Assembly: GCA_945889625.1 (NCBI GenBank) | Contig: CAMDCE010000009.1 | Coordinates: 50,506 to 114,505, forward strand | Length of the DNA stretch: 64,000 nt | Source: Asaia bogorensis | GTDB taxonomy: Bacteria; Pseudomonadota; Alphaproteobacteria; Reyranellales; Reyranellaceae | Direction: 5' to 3' | Shown: one piece after another, positions 10,515 to 19,842 of the stretch | Numbering within the stretch: the first letter of the stretch is position 1 | How the letters are laid out: every line of letters begins with the position of its first letter | Position numbers and translations under genes: made by a program | The notes under the pieces: generated by a model | What the model saw: the letters and a program-made list of their open reading frames with translations, nothing else | Told to the model about the DNA's origin: nothing | The model's database searches: none

Positions 10515-11765
10515 ATGTTCACCCTCGATCCCACCGTCCTGGGCTTCGCCGTCGCCTTGGGAGTCGGGCTGCTGATCGGCATCGACCGCGAGCGGACCAA
10601 GGGCGATGGACCGACGCGCGGTGCCGCCGGCATCCGGACCTTCGCCATCGCCGCGCTGGCGGGCGCCGTGGCGCTCGAGCTGGGCGGCGAGACGCTGCTG
10701 GCGGTGGCGGCGGGCGGGGTTATCGTTCTGTCGGCGATCTCCTATTGGCGGGCGGCGGCCGGCGATCCGGGCCTCACTACCGAAGTGGCATTGATCGTGA
10801 CGACACTGCTCGGCGGGCTGGCGATTCGCCAGCCGGCGCTGGCGGCAGGCGCCGGCGTGGTGGTGGCGGTGCTGCTGCACGCCCGTCCGATCCTGCATCG
10901 CTTCGCGCGTTCCGTGCTGACAGCGGTGGAACTGCGCGACGCCCTGATCTTCGCTGGCGCCACGCTGGTGGTGTTTCCGCTGCTGCCCGAAGACCCGCTC
11001 GATCCCTTCGGCGCGCTCAACCTCCGTATGATCTGGACAGTCGTCATCCTGGTCATGGCGGTGGGCGGTGCGGGCTATGTCGCGACGCGCCTGCTGGGCG
11101 TGCGATTCGGCCTGCCGCTGTCGGGCCTCGCCTCGGGTTTCGTGTCGAGCGCGGCCACCATCGCGGCGATGGCGGGGCGCGCTAAGGAGACACCTGCCCT
11201 GCTGCGGCCAGCAGCGGCCGCGGCGATCCTGTCGACTGTCGCCACGGTCGTGCAGTTGGCGATCCTGCTCGCCGCCACCAGCCTGCCGACGCTCAGGGCA
11301 ATGGCCTTGCCGCTCGCCGCCGCCGGCGTGGCGGCAGTGCTCTATGGCGGCGGCTTCACCCTGTGGGCGCTGCGCCAGAAGGCCGATGCCGGCAGCGAGA
11401 AGCCAGGCCGCGCCTTCAGCTTCACGACGGCGCTGATCCTGGCCGTGACGCTGGCCGTCGTCCTGGTCGCCTCGGCTGCGCTGCAGGCCTGGCTGGGCGA
11501 CACCGGCATCGTACTGGCAGCCGGCGCGGCGGGCTTCGCCGACGCCCATTCCGCCGCAGTCTCGGTCGCCTCACTGGTCAACACCAACAGACTCGAGGCC
11601 GATCACCAGGCGGTCGTGCCCATCCTGGCGGCGCTCACGACCAACACCGCCACCAAGATCGTCCTCGCCTTCGCCGGCGGCAGCCGCGCCTTTGCCTTCT
11701 CTGTGGTGCCCGGTCTCCTCCTGGTGGCAGGCGCCGCCTGGGCCGGCGCTGCCGTCTGGAGCTAG
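10515..11765 (+). CDS. MgtC/SapB family membrane protein with DUF4010
   Basis: A 416-residue integral membrane protein with about twelve hydrophobic segments. The N-terminal MgtC-like part carries GLLIGIDRERTKGDGPTRGAAGIRTF, with the charged loop typical of that family. The C-terminal part (about 200-416) matches DUF4010, with GFADAHSAAVSVASL and LTTNTATKIVLAF. Family members are linked to magnesium homeostasis or are of unknown transport role. ATG 10515 follows directly after the palindromic element. The stop TAG shares a CTAG with the stop of the convergent SDR gene. Confidence 0.82.
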   Translation: MFTLDPTVLGFAVALGVGLLIGIDRERTKGDGPTRGAAGIRTFAIAALAGAVALELGGETLLAVAAGGVIVLSAISYWRAAAGDPGLTTEVALIVTTLLGGLAIRQPALAAGAGVVVAVLLHARPILHRFARSVLTAVELRDALIFAGATLVVFPLLPEDPLDPFGALNLRMIWTVVILVMAVGGAGYVATRLLGVRFGLPLSGLASGFVSSAATIAAMAGRAKETPALLRPAAAAAILSTVATVVQLAILLAATSLPTLRAMALPLAAAGVAAVLYGGGFTLWALRQKADAGSEKPGRAFSFTTALILAVTLAVVLVASAALQAWLGDTGIVLAAGAAGFADAHSAAVSVASLVNTNRLEADHQAVVPILAALTTNTATKIVLAFAGGSRAFAFSVVPGLLLVAGAAWAGAAVWS

Positions 11766-12529
11766 GACCGGCCGCCGTCGACGGTGAAGTTCTGCGCCGT
11801 CACCAGGCGGCTGTCGTCAGCGGCGAGCCACAGTACCATGCGGGCAATGTCGGGCGGATAAAGCTTCTCCTTGAGGCATTGCGCTGCCATCTGCGCGGCC
11901 TCGGCCTCCGGCGTCAGCCAGAGATCGATCTGGCGCTGGGTCATGATCCAGCCCGGCGTGACGGCGTTGAGGCGGATCCTGTCGCCACCGAGGTCGCGGG
12001 CGAGGCCGCGCGTCATGCCGACCACCGCGGCCTTGGCCGCCTGGTAGACCGACAGGTTGGGTGTCATGACGTGGTAGCTCACGGAGCTGAAATTGACGAT
12101 CGAGCCGCCGCCCGCCGCCTTCATGCCCGGCACCACCGACTGGATGGCAAAATACTGGTGGCGCAAATTGACCGCCATGCGCTCGTCCCAAAACTCCTGC
12201 GTCACCTCGCCGAGCTTGTGGCGATCGTCGCGCGCGGCGCTGTTTACCAGCACTGTAATGGCGCCGAGCCGCGCGGCGGTCTCGGTGAGCACCGCCTGAT
12301 AGGCCTTGATGTCACGCACGTCGCATTTTCGGTAGAGCGGCGCGGGATGGCCCGAGGCGGCGATCTTTTTCACCAGCGCCGTGGAAGCTGCATCGTCAAT
12401 GTCGACGAATCCGACTTTCGAACCTTGTTCGGCAAAATGCTCGACGATCGAAGCGCCGATGCCGGAGCCGCCGCCGGAGACGAAGACGGTGCGGTCGCGC
12501 AGGCTGGGATAGGAGGCGAAGGGCGGCAT
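11762..12529 (-). CDS. SDR oxidoreductase, D-xylose 1-dehydrogenase-like
   Basis: A 255-residue short-chain dehydrogenase. It has the cofactor motif SGGGSGIGASIVEHF (about residues 18-32), catalytic Ser in NFSSVSYHV and the YxxxK motif YQAAK. DDRHKLGEVTQEFWDERM and the following NLRH are strikingly like Caulobacter XylB, the NAD-dependent D-xylose dehydrogenase that makes xylonolactone in the Weimberg route. It sits 6 nt after an aldose epimerase gene and is divergent from a sugar-type ABC transporter, which supports sugar oxidation. The exact sugar is inferred. It ends by sharing CTAG with the DUF4010 gene. Confidence 0.8.
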   Translation of the reverse strand: MPPFASYPSLRDRTVFVSGGGSGIGASIVEHFAEQGSKVGFVDIDDAASTALVKKIAASGHPAPLYRKCDVRDIKAYQAVLTETAARLGAITVLVNSAARDDRHKLGEVTQEFWDERMAVNLRHQYFAIQSVVPGMKAAGGGSIVNFSSVSYHVMTPNLSVYQAAKAAVVGMTRGLARDLGGDRIRLNAVTPGWIMTQRQIDLWLTPEAEAAQMAAQCLKEKLYPPDIARMVLWLAADDSRLVTAQNFTVDGGRS

Positions 12530-12535
12530 GGATCC

Positions 12536-13394
12536 TCACAGGTCTGAGAGTCGAAAGGCGATCTCGCCGGCCAGGGTGGCGCCGGCGGCGAGACGGGTGG
12601 CGGCGATGCCGCCGTTGGCATGACTCACCGGCTCGACACAGAAGATTAGGACGGTCCGGTGGAATAAAGACGACAAGATGGCGAAACGCTTCGCTCGCCT
12701 CGAGGTCGAGACGCAGCTTCCGGCGCGGCCAGACGATCGTGGCGCGACCGTCCCAGCCGTCGAAACAATTGTCGAGAGCGACGTCGGCAACGGGGCGTGA
12801 CGCGGCGAAATCCCATTTTCGCGGCACGGCGATGCGCTCGGTCGGCAGGACTTCGGCATCGGCCAGCCAGACCTGCCGGGTGCGGCAGGCGAGTTCGGTG
12901 TCGGGCTCGCGTACGAAAAACGGGTGCAGCCCGAGACCGGCGGGGACGGCCCGCTGCTCCAGATTCTCGATGCCCATGCCGACACCGAGCGCGTCGCCGT
13001 CGAGGCGGTACGATTGGCGGGCGCGATAGCGGAACGGCCAGCCCTTCCGCCCGTCGTGCTCATAAACCAGTTCGGCCGATCGCGCGTCGCGGCGCACGAC
13101 ACGCCACGAACGCGACCAGCCATCGCCATGCATGGGATGGCGCTGCCCCGGCCAGTTGGGCTCAAGCAAGATCTGCTGGCCCTCGAAGACCAGGCGGCCG
13201 TTGGCGATCCGGTTGGAGAAAGGCACCAAAGGATAACAGGCCGTATCGTTGCCCCGACCGGTGGCCAGCGCCTCGCCAGAGGCCGGGCGCAGCACGTCGA
13301 GTGAATTGTCGACGTTGAAGCGCGCGATCGATCCACCGGCCTGCGGGGCGAGATCGACGGCGAGCCGACCGGCGCGCAACGATAGGAGCGTCAT
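12536..13394 (-). pseudogene. Aldose 1-epimerase, frameshifted near its 3' end
   Basis: The intact part starts with ATG 13394 (GAGG upstream) and reads MTLLSLRAGRLAVDLAPQAG, continuing through NRIANG, HPMHGDGWSRSW and GLHPFFV, all typical of aldose epimerase or mutarotase. At about 12650 the frame runs into out-of-family sequence (LLCRAGESCQRR). The expected ending CVEPVSHANGG continues in the next frame and stops at 12536. One extra base near CCTAATCTTCTG explains both. The product would convert alpha and beta sugar anomers for the downstream dehydrogenase. It is either a recent mutation or a sequencing error. Read without the shift, the ORF overruns into the SDR gene. Confidence 0.8.
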
Positions 13395-13520
13395 GGGCTC
13401 GCCTCTACCCGCATCCGGACGCCTAATCCACCATGGCCTGCTTTTTGCTGGGTCGCGCTTACATCCGACGATGTTGTGGTGATAGGTTTGGTCATTCACT
13501 TGGGCAAAGGGGGCCATGAC

Positions 13521-14879
13521 ATGAGTGACGACCTCATCGGCAAATGGGAATTGAGCAGGCGCCGTGTTCTTGCAGCCGCTGGCGGGCTGGGCCTGGCGGG
13601 ACTGTCGGGCGCGGCCTTCGGGCAATCGAGCGGGCCGTGGAGCGTGGCACCCAAGAGCAAGGTCGACCGCCTCAATTTCGTGGTCTGGACCTACGGCGAC
13701 ATCTACACGAAAATCTCAAAGCAGTTCGAGGCCGACTGGGGCATCAAGGTCGACGGGACGATCTCCGCCTTCAACGACCATCCGACCAAGCTCGCGACCA
13801 TGTTCGCCGCCGGCGAGAAGATCGACGTGTCGCAATCCTCGCCGTTCTCGTTCCCCAATTTCGTCAACCAGGGCCTGGCCGAACCGATCGACGACCTGCC
13901 GGGTGCCGCCGACTACATCAAGGATTTCACGCCCTTCACCAAGCAGGTCGCCACGATCAAGGGCAAGACCTGGGGCCTGCCCTACTTCTCGACGGTGTGG
14001 GTGTGGAACTACTACTCCGACATGATGGAGAAGCTGAAGATCGACAAGCCGTTCGCCACCTACGAGGAATTCATCGAGCACTGCCTCAAGGCAAAGAAGG
14101 ACGGCGTGTCGCGCTATCCCGTCCTGTGGGTCGCCGGCGTCGGCCTCGAGCAGTTGCCGGGCACCTGGTACCAGATGACCTGGAACCGAGGCGGCATGTT
14201 CTTCGACAAGCAGGGCAACCACATGCTGGGCGCCGGCTCGGTCGCGCGCGAGACACTGAAATTCTGGGCCAACACCTTCGAGAAGGGCCTCGACATCGCC
14301 GATCCTGAATCGCTGAAGGTGCAGTTCACCGGATCGGCCAAGGCGTTCGGGGCAGGCAAGAATCTCTACCGCGGTCCCAACCATCACTACGGCCTCAACG
14401 TCGCCAACGACCCAGCGCAGTCGCCGATGGCCGGCAAGATCAAGGTCCATGGCTCGCCGGGCGACGGCAAGACGATGGGCGTCACCCATGTCTACTTCCT
14501 GTCGTCGGCCAACCGCGACAAGGAATGGGCGTGGAAACTGCTGCAGTATCTCGGCGGCAAGACCAAGGACGGAAACTACACGCAGGCCATTGGCCTGGCC
14601 AAGGATGCCATGCTGGGCTCCGGCTACACCTCGGTGATGAACAGCGATGCGGTGAAGCTGGGTTGGGCGCCGTGGGGCGACGTCCCCGCCATTCTCAAGA
14701 TCTGGGACAAGGCGGCCTATATCGGCGAGGTCTGCTCGTCGGTCTATCAACCCTGGCATTTCCCGTGGACCGACCAGCTCAACATCGAGGTCCAGAAGTG
14801 CCTGACCGGCCAGATCACGGCCGACCAGTGCTGCGACAACCTGATCAAGGGCATCGCCGACGCCAAGCGCAAGGTCTGA
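13521..14879 (+). CDS. Sugar ABC transporter substrate-binding protein, Tat-exported
   Basis: A 452-residue periplasmic solute receptor of the family 1 (MalE-like) class. The N-terminus carries a twin-arginine signal (ELSRRRVLAAAGGLGLAG), unusual for sugar receptors and implying folded export. The track starts at 13476; ATG 13521 has AAAGGGGG upstream and puts the signal peptide at the right distance. Downstream are two permeases of the same class. The 126-bp gap to the divergent epimerase holds the promoters of both operons. The substrate is probably a sugar or polyol, given the SDR/epimerase neighbours. No ATPase gene is present in this operon. Confidence 0.88.
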   Translation: MSDDLIGKWELSRRRVLAAAGGLGLAGLSGAAFGQSSGPWSVAPKSKVDRLNFVVWTYGDIYTKISKQFEADWGIKVDGTISAFNDHPTKLATMFAAGEKIDVSQSSPFSFPNFVNQGLAEPIDDLPGAADYIKDFTPFTKQVATIKGKTWGLPYFSTVWVWNYYSDMMEKLKIDKPFATYEEFIEHCLKAKKDGVSRYPVLWVAGVGLEQLPGTWYQMTWNRGGMFFDKQGNHMLGAGSVARETLKFWANTFEKGLDIADPESLKVQFTGSAKAFGAGKNLYRGPNHHYGLNVANDPAQSPMAGKIKVHGSPGDGKTMGVTHVYFLSSANRDKEWAWKLLQYLGGKTKDGNYTQAIGLAKDAMLGSGYTSVMNSDAVKLGWAPWGDVPAILKIWDKAAYIGEVCSSVYQPWHFPWTDQLNIEVQKCLTGQITADQCCDNLIKGIADAKRKV

Positions 14880-14889
14880 CGCTCGCGCG

Positions 14890-15834
14890 ATGAGTGCTAC
14901 GCCGGCTACGCTCGAGGGGGTGCCTCGCCGCCCCTGGTACCGGCGCGAAATGTCGGCCGGCAGCTTCGCGTTCTTCATGAACGTGCCGACGCTGCTGTGC
15001 CTTAGCCTGGTGCTGGCCTATCCGATCGCCTACGCCGCCTACCTGTCGGTGCATAAGGTCGGCCTGGCCCAGCTCCGCCGCGGCGAGTTTCCATTCAACG
15101 GCTGGGAGAACTACGAGCGCGTGCTCGAGGATCCGCTGTTCTGGGTCGCGCTGAAGAACACGCTGATCTTCACCGCCGTTACGGTGAGCAGCGAAATCAT
15201 CCTGGCCGTGCTGATCGCGCTCCTGATCAACCAGTCCGGCATCTGGACATCGAAGATCACCCGCTTCCTGATCCTGCTGCCCTATGCCATTCCGCCGATC
15301 TGCAACGGCCTGATCTGGTCGTTCCTCTACAGCTTCCAGTTCGGCTTCCTGAACAGGATCCTGTTCACCGCCGGCCTGATCGACGATCCGATCAATTGGG
15401 CGGGCAATCCCAACACCGCCCTCTATGCCGTCACCGTGCCCTATATCTGGCGCACCCTGCCTTTTGCCATCATCCTGGTGCACGCGGCTCTCCAGGGCAT
15501 CCCGCGCGAACTCTACGAGCAGGCCGCCATCGACGGCGCCAACGCCTGGCAGCGCTTCCGGCGGATCACCCTGCCGATGCTCCAGCAGATCATCGCGATC
15601 ATCCTGATCCTGCGCACCGCCTTCGCCTTTGCCGTGTTCGAGGAGATCCTGGCGATCACCCAGGGCGGGCCGGGCGACGCCACCTGGGTGGCCGCCTGGT
15701 ACAGCTACAAGATCACCTTCTCGCCGCCCAACAACTTCGGCATGGGCTCGGCCTCGGCCTATATCCTGGCCCTGATGATCGGCGCCATAGCGCTGGTCTA
15801 CATGCGCTTCGTCTATCGCCGCGTGACGCTCTGA
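14890..15834 (+). CDS. Sugar ABC transporter permease (MalF/UgpA type)
   Basis: A 314-residue inner-membrane permease with six main hydrophobic segments. The EAA loop that contacts the ATPase is EQAAIDGANAWQRFRRITLP, about residues 213-232. It starts at ATG 14890, 10 nt after the receptor gene, and its TGA overlaps the next permease start (TGATG). It forms a heterodimeric channel with the following protein. Confidence 0.9.
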   Translation: MSATPATLEGVPRRPWYRREMSAGSFAFFMNVPTLLCLSLVLAYPIAYAAYLSVHKVGLAQLRRGEFPFNGWENYERVLEDPLFWVALKNTLIFTAVTVSSEIILAVLIALLINQSGIWTSKITRFLILLPYAIPPICNGLIWSFLYSFQFGFLNRILFTAGLIDDPINWAGNPNTALYAVTVPYIWRTLPFAIILVHAALQGIPRELYEQAAIDGANAWQRFRRITLPMLQQIIAIILILRTAFAFAVFEEILAITQGGPGDATWVAAWYSYKITFSPPNNFGMGSASAYILALMIGAIALVYMRFVYRRVTL

Positions 15835-16721
15835 TGTTCAAGACCACGCCCACGATCAAGCTCATGCTGCACGTCGCCAACCTGATGGTGATCGTCTTCA
15901 TCCTGCTGCCGCTCGCGGCGGTGTTCATCGGCAGCATCCAGTCGGAGAAGGCCCTGCAGGCCGACACCCGCCGCCTGTTGCCGCTCGAGTTCACATTGGA
16001 CAATTTCACCATCATTCTCAGCAAGGGCCAGCAGAGGGGCCGGATTTTCGAGCAGGCCACCTATCTGCCCGACAACATCAAGAGTTTCTATGCCGCCTTC
16101 GTGAATTCGGCGGTGGTGGCGAGTTCGGTCACGTTCCTGACGCTGCTGTTCGGCTCGCTGTCGGCCTACACCATTGCCCGCCAGCGCTTCCGCTGGACGC
16201 TGTTCCTGCTGCAGGCCAACATCGTCGCCCGCTTCGTGCCGGTGATCGTGCTGATGATCCCGCTCTACGTGGTCATGCGCTCGTTCGGCCAGCTCAACTC
16301 GCTGAGCGGCGTCATCATCGCGGAGACGGGCTTCCTGCTGCCCTACGCGATCCTGATCCTAGCGCCCTATTTCGACACCATCCCAGCCGAGCTCGAGGAG
16401 GCCGCACGCATCGACGGCTGCACGCGGTTCGGCGCCTTCGTGCATATCGTCCTGCCGCTGGCCACGCCGGCGCTGGCGGCGTGCGGCGTCATCATGTTCA
16501 TTATCTCCTGGCATGAACTGCTGATCCCGCTGATCCTGAACGCGCGGCCCGACTTCATGACCCTGCCCGTGGTGATCGCCAGCCTGGTCGGCGATGTCTT
16601 CGTGTTCTTCAACCTGATGATGGCGATCTGCCTGCTGGCGCTGGCACCCACCGTGGTCCTTGTAGCGCTCCTGCAGAAGTACATCGTCGAGGGCCTGTCG
16701 GCCGGGGCCGTCAAGGGCTGA
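15834..16721 (+). CDS. Sugar ABC transporter permease (MalG/UgpE type)
   Basis: A 295-residue second permease. The EAA loop reads LEEAARIDGCTRFGAFVHIVLP, about residues 183-204, with six hydrophobic segments around it. The track ORF begins at 15396 in another gene's shadow; ATG 15834 overlaps the previous stop by one base. A linker of about 20 residues (KGQQRGRIFEQATYLPDN) between the first two membrane segments is longer than usual. The energising ATPase is missing from the locus and must be shared from elsewhere, as with MsmX-type ATPases. Confidence 0.88.
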   Translation: MFKTTPTIKLMLHVANLMVIVFILLPLAAVFIGSIQSEKALQADTRRLLPLEFTLDNFTIILSKGQQRGRIFEQATYLPDNIKSFYAAFVNSAVVASSVTFLTLLFGSLSAYTIARQRFRWTLFLLQANIVARFVPVIVLMIPLYVVMRSFGQLNSLSGVIIAETGFLLPYAILILAPYFDTIPAELEEAARIDGCTRFGAFVHIVLPLATPALAACGVIMFIISWHELLIPLILNARPDFMTLPVVIASLVGDVFVFFNLMMAICLLALAPTVVLVALLQKYIVEGLSAGAVKG

Positions 16722-16820
16722 GGCTGTCCGCACAGCGGCAAAGCCCAATGGCCTCCCGGGAGCCGGACCGCCTATGATCCGGGCCGTCTTCAATCCAGGC
16801 AAACGAGGGGGAAGCGCGAG

Positions 16821-17603
16821 ATGGTCAATATGCTGAAGCGGCGCCTGCAGGCGGGCAAAGCCTGCGTCAATGCCTGGCTCGCCATCCCCAGTGGCTTCTC
16901 CGCCGAGGTCATGGCGCAGTGCGGCTGGGACAGCGTCACCGTCGACATGCAGCACGGCGTGCAGGACTATCACTCGATGGTCGCCTGCTTCCAGGCGATG
17001 GACAAGCATCCGATCACGCCGCTGGTGCGCGTGCCATGGAACGAGCCCGGCATCGTCGGCAAGGTCCTCGATGGCGGCGCGTGGGGCGTGATCTGCCCGA
17101 TGGTCAACAACGCCGCCGAGGCCAAGGCCCTGGTCTCCTATTCGCTCTATCCGCCCAAGGGCAAGCGCTCCAACGGCCCGATCCGCGCCGGCGCCTACGG
17201 CGACGCGACACCCTACCAGGCGACGGCCAACGACGAAGTGCTGATCATCCCGATGATCGAGACCCAGGAAGCGATCGACAATATCGACGCCATCCTCGAC
17301 GTACCCGGCATCAGCGGCATTTATGTCGGTCCATCCGACCTCGGCCTGTCGCTCGGCCTGGTGCCCAAGCTCGACCGCGACGAGCCGCAAGTGCTCAAGA
17401 TCTATGACAAGCTGGTGACCGCCTGCAAGAAGCGTAACCAGTTCGCCGGCATCCACAACGGCACGCCGAGCTACGCCGCGAAGGCGTTCGCGATGGGTTT
17501 TCAGCTCTGCACCATCGCCAACGACTCCGGCCTGATGGCGATGGCCGCCAGGGGCGCCGTCAACACCTTCCGCAAGGAAGCCGGCGCCCTCGCCGACAAA
17601 TAA
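16821..17603 (+). CDS. HpcH/HpaI family aldolase
   Basis: A 260-residue class II pyruvate aldolase of the 2,4-dihydroxyhept-2-ene-1,7-dioate aldolase family. Key motifs are VDMQHGVQDY (the usual D-x-E/Q-H-G region), PLVRVPWNEPG, PMIETQEAIDN with a metal-binding Glu, and VGPSDLGLSLG. It cleaves 4-hydroxy-2-oxoacids to pyruvate plus an aldehyde. A Dahms-type split of 2-keto-3-deoxy sugar acids would fit the xylose dehydrogenase-like neighbour, but this is inference. The start is ATG 16821, with GAGGGGG upstream. Confidence 0.86.
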   Translation: MVNMLKRRLQAGKACVNAWLAIPSGFSAEVMAQCGWDSVTVDMQHGVQDYHSMVACFQAMDKHPITPLVRVPWNEPGIVGKVLDGGAWGVICPMVNNAAEAKALVSYSLYPPKGKRSNGPIRAGAYGDATPYQATANDEVLIIPMIETQEAIDNIDAILDVPGISGIYVGPSDLGLSLGLVPKLDRDEPQVLKIYDKLVTACKKRNQFAGIHNGTPSYAAKAFAMGFQLCTIANDSGLMAMAARGAVNTFRKEAGALADK

Positions 17604-17656
17604 ACGCTGGCACGCGCTTTGCTCTTCCGCCGGCAACATAGCAGGGGGAGGAAGCC

Positions 17657-18688
17657 ATGAGCGGTCTAGGCGGTCTCAACAAGACGCCCGATGGCGTGGT
17701 CATCGGGCTGGTGCAGATTCAAAATCCCGTCGTCGTCACGCCCGAGGATCTGGCGTGGCAGACCGAGCGGATCTGCGCCCTGGTCGGCAAGGCGCGGCGC
17801 AACCTCGCGACCATGGATCTGGTGGTCTTCCCGGAATATGCCCTGCATGGCCTGTCCATGGACACCAATCCGGCGATCATGTGCCGGCTCGACGGACCCG
17901 AGGTCGAGAAGTTCCGCAGCGCCTGTATCGCCAACGACATCTGGGGCTGCTTTTCCATCATGGAATTCAACCCCCACGGCAACCCGTTCAACAGCGGACT
18001 GATCATCGACAACAAGGGCTCAATCAAGCTCTACTATCGCAAGATGCATCCCTGGGTGCCGGTCGAGCCGTGGGAACCGGGTGATCTCGGCATCCCGGTG
18101 TGCGACGGGCCGAACGGATCGAAGATCGCGCTGATCATCTGCCACGACGGCATGTTCCCCGAGATGGCGCGCGAGTCGGCCTACAAGGGCGCTAACATCA
18201 TGCTGCGCACGGCGGGCTACACCGCGCCGATCCGCCAGAGCTGGCACTTCACCAACCAGTCCAACGCCTTCTGCAACCTGATGTACACGGCAAGCGTTTG
18301 CCTGGCCGGCTCCGACGGCTCGTTCAATTCGATGGGCGAAGGCATGATCGTGAATTACGACGGCACGCCGCTCAGCACCGGTAACGGCGTTCCCGACGAG
18401 ATCATCACCGGCGAGGTGCGGCCGCGCCAATGCGATGAAGCGCGCGTGCACTGGGGCGTCGAGAACAATATCTACCAGTTCGGCCATCGCGGCTATGTCG
18501 CGGTGAAAGGCGGCGCGCGCGACTGCCCCTACAGCTACATGCACGATCTCGCGGCCGGCAAATACGCCCTGCCGTGGGAGAAGGACGTCAAGGTGACCGA
18601 CGGCACGAGTTGCGGTTTCGCAGCTCCGACGCGGACCTTCAAGCCCGTGCCAACGACGCTGCCGGCCGCTAAGCTGGCGGCGGAGTGA
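17657..18688 (+). CDS. amiF: Formamidase / aliphatic amidase (nitrilase superfamily)
   Basis: A 343-residue cytosolic amidase. The catalytic triad is visible: Glu in VVFPEYALHG, Lys in YYRKMHPWVP and Cys in IICHDGMFPE. The length and N-terminus follow formamidase AmiF, and NNIYQFGHRGYVA and DLAAGKYALPWE also match Helicobacter AmiF closely. The reaction is formamide to formate plus ammonia; a broader aliphatic amidase cannot be excluded. GGGGGAGG lies just before ATG 17657. Its stop overlaps the next gene's GTG (GTGA), so formamidase and deaminase-like enzyme are made together. Confidence 0.85.
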   Translation: MSGLGGLNKTPDGVVIGLVQIQNPVVVTPEDLAWQTERICALVGKARRNLATMDLVVFPEYALHGLSMDTNPAIMCRLDGPEVEKFRSACIANDIWGCFSIMEFNPHGNPFNSGLIIDNKGSIKLYYRKMHPWVPVEPWEPGDLGIPVCDGPNGSKIALIICHDGMFPEMARESAYKGANIMLRTAGYTAPIRQSWHFTNQSNAFCNLMYTASVCLAGSDGSFNSMGEGMIVNYDGTPLSTGNGVPDEIITGEVRPRQCDEARVHWGVENNIYQFGHRGYVAVKGGARDCPYSYMHDLAAGKYALPWEKDVKVTDGTSCGFAAPTRTFKPVPTTLPAAKLAAE

Positions 18689-19842
18689 TCCTACGCAACG
18701 CAACCCTTCCTGACGGCGCCCGGCACGACATCGAGCTGAAGGACGGCCGCATTGCGGCTTTCCTGCCACCGACCGCCGCAGAGCCGCGCGTCCTGGTGTT
18801 GCCGCCGCTGGTCGACGGCCACATCCATCTCGACAAGACGCTCCTGGGGCTGCCGTGGGTGCCGAACCGGTCGGCGGGCAACGCGGTTTCCGACCGCATC
18901 GAGGCCGAACGCAAGGTACGCGCCGCGCGCACGGTGTCGGAGAAGGAAACCGGCGCCAACCTCGTGAAACAGGTCGCCGCGAGCGGGACCTTGCACATGC
19001 GCAGCCATGTCGACATCGATAGCCAGCTCGGCCTCAGGTGCCTGCACGCCGTCCTCGAAGTCCGCGAGCGCTTCAAGGATCTCGTGACCATCCAGATCGT
19101 GGCCTTCCCGCAAAGCGGCATTCTGCGCTCTCCCGGCACGGCGGCACTGCTCGATGCGGCGATCGCCGAGGGCGCCGATCTTCTGGGCGGCCTCGATCCC
19201 GTGGGCATCGACGGCGACCTTGACGGCCATCTCGACGCGATTTTCGGCATCGCCGAGCGGCGCGGCGTCGGCATCGACATCCACCTGCACGACGGCGGCG
19301 AGAGCGGCCTCGCCCAACAGCTTGCCATCGCCCGGCGCACGAAAGCCGCCGGCCTCGGCGGCAAGGTCGCCATCAGCCATGCGTTTGCCCTGGGCTCCGT
19401 CCCTCTCGACACCGCCGCGCGTGCCGCCGACACCTTGGCAGCGGCCGGCGTCGCCATCATGAGTCACGGCCCCGGAGGCACCGCCGCCATGCCGCCGCTC
19501 AAGCTGCTACGCCAGCATGGTGTCGAAGTGTTCGGCGGATCCGACAACATCCGCGATGCCTGGTCGCCGTTCGGCAACGGCGACATGCTGGACCGCGCCA
19601 TGATGATCGCCTACCGCGCGGGCTTCCGGCGCGACGAGGAGCTGGCGCTCGCCTTCGACATGGTGACCGGCGCCGCCGCGCGCGTTTTGGGCATCGCGCC
19701 CTACGGGATCACCGTCGGCGGCACGGCAGATCTGGTGGTCGTGGAAGCCGGCTCGGTCGCCGAAGCCGTCGCCACCCGGCCGCGCCGCAAACTGGTGATC
19801 AAAGCGGGCAAGGTCGTCGCCCGGGACGGCGCCTTGGTCTAG
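18685..19842 (+). CDS. Amidohydrolase, cytosine deaminase-like
   Basis: A 385-residue metal-dependent hydrolase of the CodA/AtzC group. Metal and catalytic motifs are in order: VDGHIHLDKT, MRSHVDID, DIHLHDGGE, ISHAFALG and GSDNIRDAWSPFGNGDML. It hydrolyses an amino or alkylamino group on a heterocyclic ring such as cytosine, creatinine or a triazine. GTG 18685 overlaps the formamidase stop. The pairing with an amidase and a nearby NMT1-type importer suggests nitrogen recovery from an N-heterocycle. It ends sharing CTAG with the convergent permease. Confidence 0.84.
   Translation: MILRNATLPDGARHDIELKDGRIAAFLPPTAAEPRVLVLPPLVDGHIHLDKTLLGLPWVPNRSAGNAVSDRIEAERKVRAARTVSEKETGANLVKQVAASGTLHMRSHVDIDSQLGLRCLHAVLEVRERFKDLVTIQIVAFPQSGILRSPGTAALLDAAIAEGADLLGGLDPVGIDGDLDGHLDAIFGIAERRGVGIDIHLHDGGESGLAQQLAIARRTKAAGLGGKVAISHAFALGSVPLDTAARAADTLAAAGVAIMSHGPGGTAAMPPLKLLRQHGVEVFGGSDNIRDAWSPFGNGDMLDRAMMIAYRAGFRRDEELALAFDMVTGAAARVLGIAPYGITVGGTADLVVVEAGSVAEAVATRPRRKLVIKAGKVVARDGALV

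Noticed and set aside
12396-12535. Arg-rich C-terminal extension of the epimerase ORF into the SDR gene
   Set aside because: Produced by reading past the frameshift; the family end is found in the other frame and stops at 12536.
13716-14978. Minus-strand ORF of 420 aa opposite the sugar receptor
   Set aside because: Shadow; the receptor has a Tat signal and operon partners on the plus strand.
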